Assembly (NCBI RefSeq): GCF_008369325.1
Contig: NZ_VOBI01000019.1
Location: forward strand, 78,884-142,883
DNA: 64,000 nt
Direction: 5' to 3'
DNA from: Pseudomonas sp. ANT_H12B
GTDB lineage: Bacteria > Pseudomonadota > Gammaproteobacteria > Pseudomonadales > Pseudomonadaceae
In this document: positions 1 through 7,744 of the stretch, piece by piece
Layout of the letters: each line of letters starts with the position of its first letter
Position numbering within the stretch: the stretch's first letter is position 1
The notes under the pieces: model-generated
The model's input: only the letters and a program-made list of their open reading frames with translations
Databases searched by the model: none
What the model was told of the DNA's origin: nothing
Position numbers and translations under genes: made by a program

Positions 1-584
1 CGATTGCCGAATTTGTCCTTCAGAGCGTTGACGACGTCTTTCGCCAAAAAAAACTGCTCTACAAAAATCTCCGGAGGGATTCTCCTCCCTTCCTGGCGCT
101 CTCTGGCTTGTACAAACCGCCATGCCAGCTCAGGCTTCTGATACACAAACATTATGACGCACTGCCGACTCTTCCTCAGCGACCGCGTGATGTTCAGGTC
201 AGCCTTCTCGAGGTTACACAGAGTGCCGTCGAGTACGAAAGATTGACTCTGATCTAGCGCCATATCGTGAATCTTGTCAACGAGTATCGAAGCCGCCCGC
301 TGGTACATCCAAGAATTTGTTCCAATGTATCCTTCGAAATGATTGCGCAGATCATCTGGATCAATGCGCATCGTTCGAACCCCGGTGTTAGCCACAAGCT
401 CGTCGATCAGTTCGATCGCCGCTTCAGTTTTACCAGCCCCAGCGCAGCCAGACATGAATACAGAAACGGGCGATTGCTCAGAAAGGTAAACGGCCGGATT
501 GGTGAATTCTTTAGCGATTCGCTTTTTGTTTGCCTTGGCAAACAAAAGCGCAGATTCCATCTGAAGTGCTTCCTGGTGATTCAT
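1..584 (-). CDS. Zeta-toxin-like ATP-binding kinase, 5' part only (gene leaves the left edge)
   Basis: Reading the minus strand from an ATG at 584 gives an open frame with no stop to base 1 (about 194 codons); the 3' end is outside the window. An in-frame ATG at 620 is an alternative start. A Walker A loop (GCAGAGKT) lies about 45-50 residues in, followed by RIDPDDLR, a central LDGTL motif, a hydrophobic strand (VIMFVYQKP) and an EGRRIP motif. This order fits Zeta-toxin/PezT-like P-loop kinases, some of which phosphorylate UDP-N-acetylglucosamine. No antitoxin gene is visible between it and mutS; a partner could lie beyond the edge. The mutS flank is an accessory insertion site in pseudomonads, so this may belong to a mobile or prophage-derived segment. 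Family assignment is by motif only; the substrate is unknown. Confidence 0.7.
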   Translation of the reverse strand, partial: MNHQEALQMESALLFAKANKKRIAKEFTNPAVYLSEQSPVSVFMSGCAGAGKTEAAIELIDELVANTGVRTMRIDPDDLRNHFEGYIGTNSWMYQRAASILVDKIHDMALDQSQSFVLDGTLCNLEKADLNITRSLRKSRQCVIMFVYQKPELAWRFVQARERQEGRRIPPEIFVEQFFLAKDVVNALKDKFGN

Positions 585-763
585 TTCCGTATGAAATCTC
601 ACTTTTTCGCGGGAGCGCATTCTATACGCTGACAAAGGCAAAGAACAGGCCACAGGTCGGGAAGGACCCGGAGGTGGTTGGCGTCGCACCCTGGCAGACA
701 ATTCAAGTAGTATTAGACGTTTGACCATTGTCAAATAGACAGATAGAGCAAAGCCCTTTGAAT

Positions 764-3328
764 ATGGACCTCTCCAGCCACACCCCGATGATGCAGCAAT
801 ATTGGCGCCTGAAGAATCAGCACCCAGACCAGCTGATGTTCTACCGCATGGGCGACTTCTACGAGATCTTCTATGAAGACGCGAAGAAGGCCGCCAAGTT
901 GCTGGACATCACCCTGACCGCCCGTGGGCAGTCGGCGGGTCAGGCGATTCCGATGTGTGGGATTCCTTACCACGCCGCGGAAGGTTACCTGGCGAAACTG
1001 GTCAAGCTCGGCGAGTCGGTGGTGATCTGTGAGCAGGTCGGCGACCCGGCCACCAGCAAAGGCCCGGTGGATCGCCAAGTGGTTCGGATCATCACACCCG
1101 GCACGGTCAGTGATGAAGCGCTGCTGGATGAGCGCCGCGACAACCTGATCGCGGCGGTGCTGGGTGACGAGCGTCTGTTCGGCCTGGCCGTGCTGGACAT
1201 CACGAGCGGCAACTTCACCGTCCTGGAAATCAAGGGCTGGGAAAACCTGCTGGCGGAATTGGAGCGGGTCAATCCGGTGGAGCTGATGATCCCGGATGAC
1301 TGGCCGAAAGATTTACCGGCGGAAAAACGGCGTGGGGTTCGTCGTCGTGCGCCGTGGGATTTCGAGCGTGATTCGGCGCTGAAAAGTCTTTGCCAGCAGT
1401 TTTCTACCCAAGACCTGAAAGGTTTCGGCTGCGAGAACCTGACCCTCGCCATCGGCGCCGCCGGCTGCCTGCTCAGTTACGCCAAGGAAACCCAGCGCAC
1501 TGCCCTGCCCCACTTGCGCAGCCTGCGTCATGAACGCCTGGACGACACCGTGGTGCTGGACGGCGCGAGCCGTCGCAACCTGGAACTGGACACCAACCTG
1601 GCTGGCGGTCGTGACAACACCTTGCAATCGGTGGTCGACCGTTGCCAGACAGCCATGGGCAGCCGTCTGCTGACCCGTTGGCTGAATCGTCCGCTGCGCG
1701 ATTTGACCGTATTGTTGGCACGCCAGACTTCGATCACCTGTCTGCTCGACAGTTACCGTTTCGAGAAGCTGCAACCGCAGCTCAAGGAAATCGGCGACAT
1801 CGAGCGGATCCTTGCGCGAATTGGCTTGCGCAATGCCCGTCCTCGTGACCTGGCTCGCCTGCGCGATGCGCTCGGTGCGCTGCCTGAACTGCAAGTGGCA
1901 ATGACCGAACTGGAAGCCCCGCACATCATTCAACTGGCGGCGACCACCAGCACCTATCCGGAGCTGGCAGCCCTGTTGGAAAAAGCCATCATCGACAACC
2001 CGCCCGCAGTCATCCGTGATGGCGGCGTGCTGAAAACAGGTTACGACAGCGAACTCGACGACCTGCAATCGCTCAGTGAAAACGCCGGGCAATTCCTGAT
2101 CGACCTCGAAGCCCGCGAGAAGGCCCGTACCGGTCTGTCGCACCTGAAAGTCGGTTACAACCGCATTCATGGCTACTTCATCGAGTTGCCAAGCAAGCAG
2201 GCTGAATCGGCGCCGGCAGACTATATCCGTCGCCAGACATTGAAAGGTGCCGAGCGCTTCATTACGCCGGAACTGAAGGCGTTCGAGGACAAGGCCCTAT
2301 CGGCGAAGAGCCGCGCCCTGGCGCGCGAGAAGATGCTCTACGAAGCACTGCTCGAAGATTTGATCGCCCAGTTGCCGCCGTTGCAGGACACCGCTGCGGC
2401 ACTGGCCGAACTGGACGTGCTGAGCAACCTAGCCGAACGCGCGCTGAACCTCGATCTGAACTGCCCGCGTTTCGTCAGCGAGCCGTGCATGCGCATCAGC
2501 CAGGGTCGCCACCCAGTGGTCGAGCAAGTGCTGACCACGCCGTTCGTGGCCAACGACCTGAGCCTCGACGACAACACCCGCATGCTGGTGATCACCGGTC
2601 CGAATATGGGCGGTAAATCCACCTACATGCGCCAGACCGCTCTGATCGTGCTGCTGGCACACATCGGCAGCTTCGTGCCGGCGGCCAGCTGCGAATTGTC
2701 TCTGGTGGACCGGATCTTTACCCGGATCGGCTCCAGCGATGACCTGGCCGGCGGGCGTTCGACCTTCATGGTCGAAATGAGCGAAACCGCGAATATTTTG
2801 CACAACGCCACCGAGCGCAGCCTGGTGCTGATGGACGAAGTCGGTCGTGGCACCAGCACCTTCGACGGTCTGTCCCTGGCGTGGGCTGCCGCCGAACGCC
2901 TGGCACATCTTCGGGCTTACACGCTGTTCGCCACCCACTACTTCGAGCTGACGGTGTTGCCGGAAGCCCAGCCGTTGGTGGCCAACGTGCACCTCAATGC
3001 CACCGAGCACAACGAACGTATCGTGTTCCTGCACCACGTGCTGCCAGGGCCTGCCAGCCAGAGCTACGGCCTTGCGGTTGCCCAGTTGGCCGGTGTGCCG
3101 AGCGAAGTGATCGTGCGCGCTCGCGAACACCTGGGCCGTCTGGAAGCTACCGCCTTGCCTCATGAAGTTCCCAGGCCCACCAAAGGCAAACCGGCCGCGC
3201 CGCAGCAGAGCGACATGTTCGCCAGCCTGCCGCATCCGGTGCTGGATGAGCTGGCCAAGCTCGATCTGGACGACATGACACCGCGTCGTGCGCTCGAAAT
3301 GCTCTATACACTTAAGACACGGATCTAA
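764..3328 (+). CDS. mutS: DNA mismatch repair protein MutS
   Basis: MutS recognises mismatches and small loops and recruits MutL in post-replicative repair. The product (855 residues from ATG 764) has the usual Pseudomonas length. The mismatch-intercalating motif GDFYEIF is near residues 30-36, the Walker A loop GPNMGGKS near 611-618 and the Walker B segment LVLMDEVGRGTS near 686-698, with the helix-turn-helix dimerisation tail at the C-terminus. A TTG at 728 would add 12 residues (SNRQIEQSPLN before MDLSS), but the family normally begins close to the DLSSHTP motif, so 764 is preferred; neither start has a strong ribosome-binding site. fdxA follows on the same strand after a 142-bp gap with a long hairpin. 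Confidence 0.97.
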   Translation: MDLSSHTPMMQQYWRLKNQHPDQLMFYRMGDFYEIFYEDAKKAAKLLDITLTARGQSAGQAIPMCGIPYHAAEGYLAKLVKLGESVVICEQVGDPATSKGPVDRQVVRIITPGTVSDEALLDERRDNLIAAVLGDERLFGLAVLDITSGNFTVLEIKGWENLLAELERVNPVELMIPDDWPKDLPAEKRRGVRRRAPWDFERDSALKSLCQQFSTQDLKGFGCENLTLAIGAAGCLLSYAKETQRTALPHLRSLRHERLDDTVVLDGASRRNLELDTNLAGGRDNTLQSVVDRCQTAMGSRLLTRWLNRPLRDLTVLLARQTSITCLLDSYRFEKLQPQLKEIGDIERILARIGLRNARPRDLARLRDALGALPELQVAMTELEAPHIIQLAATTSTYPELAALLEKAIIDNPPAVIRDGGVLKTGYDSELDDLQSLSENAGQFLIDLEAREKARTGLSHLKVGYNRIHGYFIELPSKQAESAPADYIRRQTLKGAERFITPELKAFEDKALSAKSRALAREKMLYEALLEDLIAQLPPLQDTAAALAELDVLSNLAERALNLDLNCPRFVSEPCMRISQGRHPVVEQVLTTPFVANDLSLDDNTRMLVITGPNMGGKSTYMRQTALIVLLAHIGSFVPAASCELSLVDRIFTRIGSSDDLAGGRSTFMVEMSETANILHNATERSLVLMDEVGRGTSTFDGLSLAWAAAERLAHLRAYTLFATHYFELTVLPEAQPLVANVHLNATEHNERIVFLHHVLPGPASQSYGLAVAQLAGVPSEVIVRAREHLGRLEATALPHEVPRPTKGKPAAPQQSDMFASLPHPVLDELAKLDLDDMTPRRALEMLYTLKTRI

Positions 3329-3361
3329 CGCACTTGCCTGCAAGCTGTTAGAATCTCGCGC

Positions 3362-3415
3362 GGTTCGGGATGCTGCAGGCTAATAGCCTGGCCTGCAGAC
3401 TATCGCTCCCGAACC
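3362..3415. other. Two-tier inverted repeat between mutS and fdxA
   Basis: Outer arms of 9 bp (GGTTCGGGA at 3362-3370 and TCCCGAACC at 3407-3415) enclose inner arms of 8 bp (CTGCAGGC at 3373-3380 and GCCTGCAG at 3391-3398) around a 10-nt loop. No T-tract follows, so it is not a standard intrinsic terminator. It could be a processing or stability structure in an fdxA leader or a protein-binding dyad. Confidence 0.5.
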
Positions 3416-3470
3416 TGGCGACCCCGTACTGAAGGGGCTCCGCTGCCGCCGCCTGAGGAGAAAATTAGAA

Positions 3471-3794
3471 ATGACCTTCGTCGTCACCGACAACTGCATC
3501 AAGTGCAAGTACACCGACTGCGTAGAAGTCTGTCCGGTGGACTGCTTTTACGAAGGCCCGAACTTCCTGGTGATTCACCCGGATGAGTGCATCGACTGCG
3601 CACTGTGCGAACCAGAGTGCCCTGCCGTGGCCATCTTCTCCGAAGATGAAGTCCCGGAAGACATGCAACAGTTCATTCAACTGAACGTTGAGTTGGCGGA
3701 AATCTGGCCCAACATCACCGAGAAGAAAGAATCGTTGCCCGATGCCGAAGAGTGGGACGGCGTCAAAGGCAAGATCAAAGACCTCGAACGCTGA
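3471..3794 (+). CDS. fdxA: Seven-iron ferredoxin FdxA ([3Fe-4S][4Fe-4S])
   Basis: Small cytoplasmic electron carrier of the Azotobacter ferredoxin I type, 107 residues. Nine N-terminal cysteines are visible at positions 9, 12, 17, 21, 25, 40, 43, 46 and 50, the pattern for one 3Fe-4S and one 4Fe-4S cluster; the C-terminal extension is the usual acidic/lysine-rich tail. A good ribosome-binding site (GAGGAG) precedes the ATG. Physiological partners are not evident from the sequence. The mutS-fdxA-rsmZ-rpoS order is conserved in Pseudomonas. An intrinsic terminator follows directly. Confidence 0.97.
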   Translation: MTFVVTDNCIKCKYTDCVEVCPVDCFYEGPNFLVIHPDECIDCALCEPECPAVAIFSEDEVPEDMQQFIQLNVELAEIWPNITEKKESLPDAEEWDGVKGKIKDLER

Positions 3795-3811
3795 TTACCC
3801 CCGCGTTCTCG

Positions 3812-3840
3812 AAAAGGCCCTTTGTGGGCCTTTTTGTTTT
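3812..3840 (+). terminator. Intrinsic terminator of fdxA
   Basis: AAAAGGCCC-TTTGT-GGGCCTTTTTG: a 6-8 bp GC stem followed by a T-rich run, starting 18 bp after the fdxA stop codon. Confidence 0.85.
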
Positions 3841-3850
3841 TCTGCAGGCA

Positions 3851-3977
3851 AAAAAAGGGGCGGTTTGACCCGCCCACATTTTTCCTTATTCCCTGCGCTC
3901 CTTTTCATCGTCCTGATGAATCGCTTCCTGCGATGTCCTTTCCCCTCATCCTTGAAGGGCGTGTCTGTCCGTCGACA
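3851..3977 (-). ncRNA. rsmZ: RsmZ small regulatory RNA (sponge for RsmA/RsmE)
   Basis: On the minus strand about 127 nt run from a start near 3977 (TGTCGACGG...) to a terminator (GGGCGG...CCGCCC plus T-tract) ending near 3851. Seven GGA (or AGGGA) motifs are visible, several in hairpin-loop context (for example ATCAGGACGAT), which is the RsmA/RsmE-binding signature. The -10 box TAGTAT is at 3991-3986. Sequence, length and position between fdxA and rpoS match RsmZ of fluorescent pseudomonads as I know it. RsmZ titrates the translational repressors RsmA/RsmE and relieves repression of secondary metabolism and exoproduct genes under GacS/GacA control. A GacA box lies about 180 bp upstream of the start. 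Confidence 0.93.
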
Positions 3978-4149
3978 CAATTCAAATACTAGAGAGTTCC
4001 GGGGCAAGAGCAATCGCGCTCCAGCGCCAACATGGTTTGTCACATGCCGTTAATCTAGAAAAATAACCTTATCAATCAACTAGATAAACGGTGTACGGCA
4101 AGAGCATGGACAACTGCCACACTGTAAAAATAACGAACACTTACGAAAG

Positions 4150-4167
4150 AGTAAGCAAAGACTTACA
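4150..4167. promoter_or_regulatory. GacA upstream activating sequence of rsmZ
   Basis: AGTAAG-N6-CTTACA, one mismatch from the consensus palindrome TGTAAG-N6-CTTACA recognised by phosphorylated GacA. Its centre is about 180 bp upstream of the inferred rsmZ start, the spacing known for P. fluorescens rsmZ. It lies 69 bp from the left end of the inserted IS element and is intact. Confidence 0.85.
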
Positions 4168-4225
4168 GCGCGAGACTAAAAACAGAGAGTGATTCCCACC
4201 CAATTTCCAGGCACTAAAAAGCCCC

Positions 4226-4235
4226 GAACCCAGTC
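4226..4235. repeat. Left target-site duplication of the IS4-family element
   Basis: GAACCCAGTC here is repeated at 5520-5529 on the other side of the IS. In the uninterrupted sequence it forms the loop and closing pairs of the rpoS terminator. Confidence 0.92.
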
Positions 4236-5519
4236 GTAATGCTGTTCACTTAAGCGGAGCAGCCTTACGGTCCACTGGAAACCGGGTCTTTGAGATCTTC
4301 ACCGTCCTTGGCCTCGAAGGCCTGGGGCGGTGATCCAGAAATAATCCTCCAATACCTGCCCTTAGCTCTGCCAATCGCCTCCCTGTCGCTGAAACCGGGT
4401 TAGCCGCTGCCATGACGATCAGTTGGACGGCGATGTACTGGCAGACCGGTTTGAAACGGATTTCCGATGGCGCTCGACCAAACGCCACCGCCGCCTGACT
4501 GGCTTCCCGACGAATTACGTTGTAAGCCAGCAAAAGTCCCCATACCTCCTGATAGACCAGATCGACTTTTTTGCTGCGCAAGGTCACTGCGTTCTGTTGC
4601 ATCGAGCTCTTGATGTCCCTGAAGCCCAATTCGATCTCCCAGCGTTCCTGATAAAGCTTGGCAACGGCCTTGGTGTTGTAGGTGTTGGCCGGTAATGACG
4701 TCAGGACGGTCTTTAGCTTGCCTTGAACTTCATAGCTGACTTCGCGGGCCTCCCAATGGGTCGGAAGGCTGGGATTTCGTTTCCTGGCCTGTGGCGAGAC
4801 TTTCATGCGCAACAGGCGATCATGCTCGTTGTAGCGGGCCACTTCCTCACAGGCCCTTCCTTTTTTGGCCGGGATCAACCAATGACGGTTGGTGCCGGCG
4901 TTGCTCAGGCTCGACAGCAGTTCAGCCCCCCAGAACCCCTTGTCGAATAACGTCACCGAGTGGTCGGGGATCTGCTGCAAAAACTCGTCGGCCAAGCGCA
5001 TTTCACTGCGTCGGTAAGGGCTCAATTGAGCATCCAGGATCAAGTGCGAACGCACATTTCCAGGCGTCATCGGCATAGCGCTCCGCGCCCCATTGGGTGC
5101 CTGTCTTGCGGAACAACCACTCAACGGGATCAGCGCCAAGCCGCTTGCGAGCTTCGGTTACACCGCTACGGGCCAACAGGTGGTCGGAGGCCAGGCCTTG
5201 GGCGCAAATGTTCAAACGTCTGGCCACCTCGTGAACCGGCTCGTCACGAAACAGCGCCATGCCGAGCACCAGCCAAAGCACTTGATCAGCGGGCAGGCGA
5301 CGCCGGCGAATGGTGGCCTGACTGGAAAGATCCAGCGCAGACGCTACCCACTCAATGGGAATATTTTGGGTAAAGGTGCTCAGGTCACAGAAGTTGAAAA
5401 GGTCGCCGAGGTCGAGCAGGTCCTGTTGAACAGACATAAAAAATCCGATACCAGAGGTCTGGAATCGGATTTTCGGATAAGCCCGGCTTTGACTCAAATG
5501 CTTAAATGAACAGCATTAC
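4236..5519 (-). mobile_element. Degenerate IS4-family insertion sequence, 1284 bp
   Basis: Terminal inverted repeats of 20 bp differ at one base (4236-4255 against 5500-5519, both starting GTAATGCTGTTCA when read inward). A 10-bp duplication GAACCCAGTC flanks the element, typical of IS4-family insertions. The interior carries a broken transposase gene on the minus strand. The element has split the rpoS intrinsic terminator into halves. Defined ends with intact duplications suggest a recent insertion, although the transposase has an internal lesion. Confidence 0.93.
4246..5437 (-). pseudogene. IS4-family transposase, broken by internal deletion and frameshift
   Basis: The N-terminal part runs from ATG 5437 (MSVQQDLLDLGDLF...) into ...ERYADDAW near 5060, then goes out of frame and stops at 5003. 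The C-terminal part continues in another frame from ...NVRSHLILDAQ to the stop at 4246. The C-terminal half retains the second catalytic Asp (LFDKGFW) and the IS4 signature Y-(2)-R-(3)-E-(6)-K (YQERWEIELGFRDIK). The segment that should lie between DDAW and NVRSHL, containing the first catalytic Asp in a VDG-type motif, is missing. I infer an out-of-frame deletion of somewhat over 100 bp. The stop codon falls inside the terminal repeat. The product is expected to be inactive, so movement would need a functional copy elsewhere. Confidence 0.85.
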
Positions 5520-5542
5520 GAACCCAGTCGGGGCTTTTTTGT
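5520..5542 (-). terminator. Right half of the interrupted rpoS terminator plus target-site duplication
   Basis: 5520-5529 is the second copy of GAACCCAGTC. Joined across the IS with 4216-4225 it would rebuild AAAAAGCCCCGA-ACCCAG-TCGGGGCTTTTTT, a 7-bp GC stem with a 6-nt loop and A/T flanks. The minus-strand rpoS transcript now carries only this half hairpin before entering the IS. Confidence 0.85.
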
Positions 5543-5561
5543 TGCCTGCTTGCTGAATTAC

Positions 5562-6569
5562 TTATTGAAACAGCGACTCGCTCGACAGGCCATTCTTCTC
5601 GAGAATCTCTCGAAGACGCTTCAGGCCTTCAACCTGAATCTGTCTGACCCGTTCCCGGGTCAGGCCAATTTCCAGGCCTACATCTTCCAGCGTGCTGCTC
5701 TCATGACCGCGCAGGCCGAAGCGGCGTATCACCACTTCACGTTGCTTGTCGGTCAGCTCCGAGAGCCATTGATCAATGCTCTGAGACAGGTCGTCATCCT
5801 GCAACAGTTCGCATGGATCGGTTGGGCGGTCATCGGTAAGGGTGTCCAGCAGGGTTTTATCCGAATCCGGACCCAGCGAGACGTCGACCGAAGAAACCCG
5901 CTCGTTCAGGCCGAGCATGCGCTTGACCTCCCCCACTGGCTTTTCCAGCAGGTTGGCGATTTCTTCGGGTGAGGGTTCGTGATCGAGTTTTTGCGTCAGC
6001 TCCCGTGCAGCCCGCAGGTACACGTTTAGCTCTTTGACCACATGGATCGGCAACCGGATGGTCCGGGTCTGATTCATGATCGCGCGCTCGATGGTCTGAC
6101 GAATCCACCAGGTTGCGTAGGTCGAAAAGCGGAAGCCTCGTTCAGGGTCGAACTTTTCCACCGCCCGGATCAACCCCAGGTTGCCCTCTTCGATCAGGTC
6201 CAGCAGCGACAAGCCGCGATTGACATAACGCCGGGCGATTTTCACCACCAGTCGCAAGTTGCTTTCAATCATGCGTTTGCGCCCGGCCGGATCGCCACTT
6301 TGCGACAAGCGCGCAAAATGAACTTCTTCTTCCGGGGACAGCAGAGGGGAAAAGCCGATTTCATTGAGGTACAGCTGCGTGGCATCGAGTGCACGCGTGT
6401 AGTCAATGTACTTGTGTTGTTTTAGCGAAGCGGAGTGTTTGGATTTGGCACGAACGGAAGGTGGTGCAGCCCCTTCATCATTCGACATCGAATCCGTAGC
6501 GATGCCGGTCTCCATAAGGAGAACCTCATCGTCGATGTCAAACTCCGGCACTTCTTTACTGAGAGCCAT
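5562..6569 (-). CDS. rpoS: RNA polymerase sigma factor RpoS (sigma-38)
   Basis: Stationary-phase and general-stress sigma factor, 335 residues as in other Pseudomonas. Region 2 is complete: LLDLIEEGNLGLIRAVEKFD at about 122-141 (core binding) and FSTYATWWIRQTI at 148-160 (-10 recognition and melting). The region 4 helix-turn-helix (LEDVGLEIGLTRERVRQIQ) lies at about 294-312. It follows nlpD by 105 bp on the same strand; in relatives the main rpoS promoter lies inside nlpD. Its intrinsic terminator has been split by an IS element, so transcripts may extend into the IS and towards rsmZ. The coding sequence is intact. Confidence 0.98.
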   Translation of the reverse strand: MALSKEVPEFDIDDEVLLMETGIATDSMSNDEGAAPPSVRAKSKHSASLKQHKYIDYTRALDATQLYLNEIGFSPLLSPEEEVHFARLSQSGDPAGRKRMIESNLRLVVKIARRYVNRGLSLLDLIEEGNLGLIRAVEKFDPERGFRFSTYATWWIRQTIERAIMNQTRTIRLPIHVVKELNVYLRAARELTQKLDHEPSPEEIANLLEKPVGEVKRMLGLNERVSSVDVSLGPDSDKTLLDTLTDDRPTDPCELLQDDDLSQSIDQWLSELTDKQREVVIRRFGLRGHESSTLEDVGLEIGLTRERVRQIQVEGLKRLREILEKNGLSSESLFQ

Positions 6570-6674
6570 TGTTATAGTCCTTTGGTGAGTTCGACCCCAA
6601 GCTCAAGCGGCGCCTTTATCCTTGGCAACGCTGGAGCCTGTCCCCTCTACGTGACGGAACAGGCTGGTAAGCGA

Positions 6675-7532
6675 TCAACGACGTGGCAGGAATTGCAGCG
6701 GATCTACAGGCTTACCTTGTCGGCGAATCTCAAAATGCAGTTTCACCCGGTCTGTACCCGTTGACCCCATTTCGGCAATTGTCTGTCCGACCTTGACCTG
6801 CTGCCCCTCCCGAACCAAAAGCCTGCGGTTATGTCCGTAGGCACTGACGTAGGTGTCGCTGTGTTTGATGATGACTAATTCGCCGTAGCCCCTTAAGCCA
6901 CTCCCGGCGTATACCACCGTCCCATCAGACGCAGCTAAAACAGGCTGTCCCAAATCTCCGGCGATATCAATTCCTTTATTCAAACTGCCGTTTGAAGAGA
7001 ATTTCCCGATGAGAATGCCACTAGATGGCCATCCCCAGCCGGTCGGGGCCGGACCTGCCGCAGGCATCGGAGCGGGTGCAGGCTTGTTCGCGACGGACGG
7101 TGCAACCACCGCCGTACCCGTGGTCGCACCTGTTACCGGACGACGGAATACCGTGGTTTTACTCGACGACGAAGACGTTGAATTGGACGAACTCACCGTC
7201 GCCGGCGGCGTTGAACCGGTGCGACCGTCGAAGCGAATCGTCTGACCCGGATGGATCGTGTAAGGCGTAGGAATATTGTTCCGTGCCGCGAGGGCTTTGT
7301 AGTCCCAGCCGTAGCGAAAAGCGATGGAGAACAAGGTGTCTTTAGGCCGAACAACGTACTGACCCGTGGTCACTGCCGGACGCTGAGCGACGGCATTGTT
7401 GCGATCGACGACGCGCACGTCACTCGATTTGTTGCTGGAACAACCGACCAGCAAGGTGCTCAAGACAAGGCCAGTCACCAGACGCTGAAAGCTCGTTATA
7501 CCCATTCGCTGCGCAATGACTGTGAGACTCAC
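6675..7532 (-). CDS. nlpD: Lipoprotein NlpD, LysM and degenerate LytM/M23 domains
   Basis: Outer-membrane lipoprotein; the family activates the septal amidase AmiC during cell separation. I chose GTG 7532 (MSLTVIAQRM...) because an AAGGGAG site precedes it at good spacing; an upstream ATG at 7595 would add 21 unlikely residues. Lipobox LLVGC places the lipidated Cys at residue 31. A LysM peptidoglycan-binding domain covers about 58-101, a low-complexity Ser/Thr/Ala/Pro linker follows, and the C-terminal 100 residues form an M23-like fold. The catalytic zinc ligands are lost (NKGID instead of HxGxD, KLHFE instead of HxHFE), as expected for a non-enzymatic activator. Confidence 0.95.
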   Translation of the reverse strand: MSLTVIAQRMGITSFQRLVTGLVLSTLLVGCSSNKSSDVRVVDRNNAVAQRPAVTTGQYVVRPKDTLFSIAFRYGWDYKALAARNNIPTPYTIHPGQTIRFDGRTGSTPPATVSSSNSTSSSSSKTTVFRRPVTGATTGTAVVAPSVANKPAPAPMPAAGPAPTGWGWPSSGILIGKFSSNGSLNKGIDIAGDLGQPVLAASDGTVVYAGSGLRGYGELVIIKHSDTYVSAYGHNRRLLVREGQQVKVGQTIAEMGSTGTDRVKLHFEIRRQGKPVDPLQFLPRR

Positions 7533-7744
7533 CCGCCGCTCCCTTTGTGGTGGCTGAAAATGTGGATTGCCGTGTTTCGGCACGAAATGTCGCAAGTATA
7601 ACGGGCCGTGCAGCCTTTACCTTTAATGAAGCGAAATGGCTTCGCGCACACGTTTGCTGCCTGAAGATGAATCCCCGTTTAACTGATCGATGCCGCTGTA
7701 AGACAGGGGCAATCGATGAGAATTCAGCGCGCTGAAACAAATGC

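Noticed and set aside
267..724. Two plus-strand frames (267-632 and 530-724) upstream of mutS
   Set aside because: The first is antisense to the Zeta-like frame, which has a coherent P-loop domain; the second lies in the divergent promoter region with no motif.
6675..7532. Active M23 endopeptidase
   Set aside because: The zinc-binding His positions are replaced (NKGID, KLHFE), so the domain is an activator, not an enzyme.
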